Shown: positions 63,337-64,000 of the stretch, in pieces | Layout of the letters: the number at the start of each line of letters is the position of its first letter | Numbering within the stretch: position 1 is the first letter of the stretch | From: Candidatus Defluviilinea proxima | GTDB lineage: Bacteria > Chloroflexota > Anaerolineae > Anaerolineales > Villigracilaceae | Assembly: GCA_016721115.1 (NCBI GenBank) | Contig: JADKIW010000001.1 | Coordinates: 1,937,501-2,001,500 of the forward strand | Direction of reading: 5' to 3' | Length of the DNA stretch: 64,000 nucleotides | Translations under genes and position numbers: made by a program | Notes under the pieces: generated by a model | Seen by the model: the letters and a program-made list of their open reading frames with translations, nothing else | What the model was told of the DNA's origin: nothing | The model's database searches: none

Positions 63337-64000
63337 TTACGCGTCGCGCTTAAAAAGATCGTCTGTTGTTTCCCTTCGCACGATCAACTTCGCATTCCCC
63401 TCGTCCAACATCAACACGGCTGGCCTGCGTGCGCCATTGTAATTCGACGACATGCTCAAGTGATACGCACCCGCCACAGGGATCGCGATTAATTCTCCCT
63501 CTTCAACTTTTGGCATGGGCAGGTTCTCAAGGATGATATCTCCCGACTCGCAATATGGCCCCGCGATCGACACACGCTCGCTTCTTTCTCTCCCGACGCC
63601 TGCTACCGTTAAACAAGAATATCTCGCCCCGTATAACGCAAACCGTGGATTGTCCGCCATGCCACCATCGGTGAGTAGCCAGGTTTTGTCACCACGCCTT
63701 TTGATCGCACCAACGCGATAGATCGCTACGCCCGCCCGCGCAATAAGACTTCGCCCCGGCTCTAGATGCAAATGAGGGAGGGAAAGTCCGCGTGCCAGAC
63801 AGCCTTCAACAACTGCTTCCGCGATTCCGCGCACATAACTTTCAATGGACGGATTGGGCAATTCGTCTTCATGATACGCCACACCCCATCCGCCGCCGGG
63901 ACAGAAATGCCATTCGCCTTTGAAGCCGATTTCTTTGGCAAGGTCGAGTGCCATGTCAATTGCAGGGATCAATGGTTCCGGGTCGCGGAAGTTGGAACCT
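63337..64000 (-). CDS. lysA: Diaminopimelate decarboxylase (partial, C-terminal part)
   Basis: The gene enters from the right edge and its start is missing. The visible 221 residues include GGGWGVAYHEDE, the substrate loop EPGRSLIARAG, and CESGDIILENLPMPKVEEGE, with the Cys-Glu-Ser-x-D active-site motif and AGAYHLSMSSNYN that bind substrate and PLP. It makes lysine from meso-diaminopimelate. The R-M pair ends against its stop, tail to tail. Confidence 0.9.
   Translation of the reverse strand, partial: GSNFRDPEPLIPAIDMALDLAKEIGFKGEWHFCPGGGWGVAYHEDELPNPSIESYVRGIAEAVVEGCLARGLSLPHLHLEPGRSLIARAGVAIYRVGAIKRRGDKTWLLTDGGMADNPRFALYGARYSCLTVAGVGRERSERVSIAGPYCESGDIILENLPMPKVEEGELIAIPVAGAYHLSMSSNYNGARRPAVLMLDEGNAKLIVRRETTDDLFKRDA

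Noticed and set aside
1..64000. CRISPR arrays, rRNA genes and complete insertion sequences
   Set aside because: No regularly spaced repeats, no 16S/23S/5S-like sequence and no transposase gene were recognised anywhere in the window.

Overview
The window looks like a chromosomal segment of a free-living, facultatively or strictly anaerobic bacterium. The gene style (MalT-type LuxR regulator, MacB-type exporter encoded as separate ATPase and permease genes, KimA-type K+ permease with a membrane-anchored Usp-like partner, Hyf-type hydrogenase) suggests Chloroflexota/Anaerolineae. That assignment is inference from family resemblance only; there is no rRNA in the window.

Layout. (1) 1-1000: left chromosomal flank with a degenerate GGDEF response regulator and a tRNA with anticodon CAT that has its own strong promoter. 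(2) 936-5683: an AT-rich 4.7-kb integrative element in the tRNA gene. It carries a complete tyrosine integrase, a probable replication/regulatory protein and a DUF5343 + PD-(D/E)XK nuclease pair. It is bounded by a perfect 66-bp direct repeat of the tRNA. (3) 5618-32379: a second, larger island (about 26.8 kb) that ends in a third copy of the tRNA 3' half (46 bp). Right after that copy lies a hairpin terminator that most likely belonged to the tRNA before the insertions. The island holds an integrase-like protein without a catalytic domain, a DnaC-like AAA+ protein, a broken replication-relaxation-like gene, a KAP-SPFH-SPFH-S24 peptidase operon between diverged direct repeats, a DUF4062/HAD/STAND ATPase cluster with a GlmM-like mutase, type I R-M relics, a GAF sensor/response-regulator pair, a second SPFH + FtsK-like ATPase operon, and a methyltransferase. 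(4) 32413-37331: KdpD/KdpE-like two-component system, Usp-like protein and KimA-like K+ permease. (5) 37406-53788: one large leftward operon for a hydrogenase-4 (Hyf) type membrane [NiFe]-hydrogenase with maturation genes hycH/hycI, a NuoE/NuoF-like diaphorase and a formate-dehydrogenase-like molybdoprotein. A sigma70-like promoter overlapped by a Rex-like palindrome lies upstream. (6) 54147-61975: MacAB-like export system, a lipoprotein, and a MalT-type regulator. (7) 62031-63336: a small type II-like R-M pair; then lysA (partial, right edge).

How they work together. The Hyf operon encodes a proton- or ion-pumping, H2-linked complex that probably exchanges electrons with NAD(H) through the NuoEF-like subunits and with an unusual FDH-like subunit. 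The Rex-like site would tie its expression to the NADH/NAD+ ratio. The KdpDE-like genes probably control K+ uptake by the neighbouring KimA homologue. The tRNA islands carry several ATPase-based operons of the kind that accumulate in defence islands; none is a standard named system that I can recognise, and the KAP-SPFH-S24 operon and the DUF4062-HAD-STAND-GlmM cluster are the best candidates for undescribed systems.

Quality note. Four reading-frame breaks are single-base shifts at short homopolymers (about 8320, 18455, 20466 and 51022). One of them breaks hyfC in an otherwise intact operon, so sequencing error must be excluded before any of these genes is called inactive.
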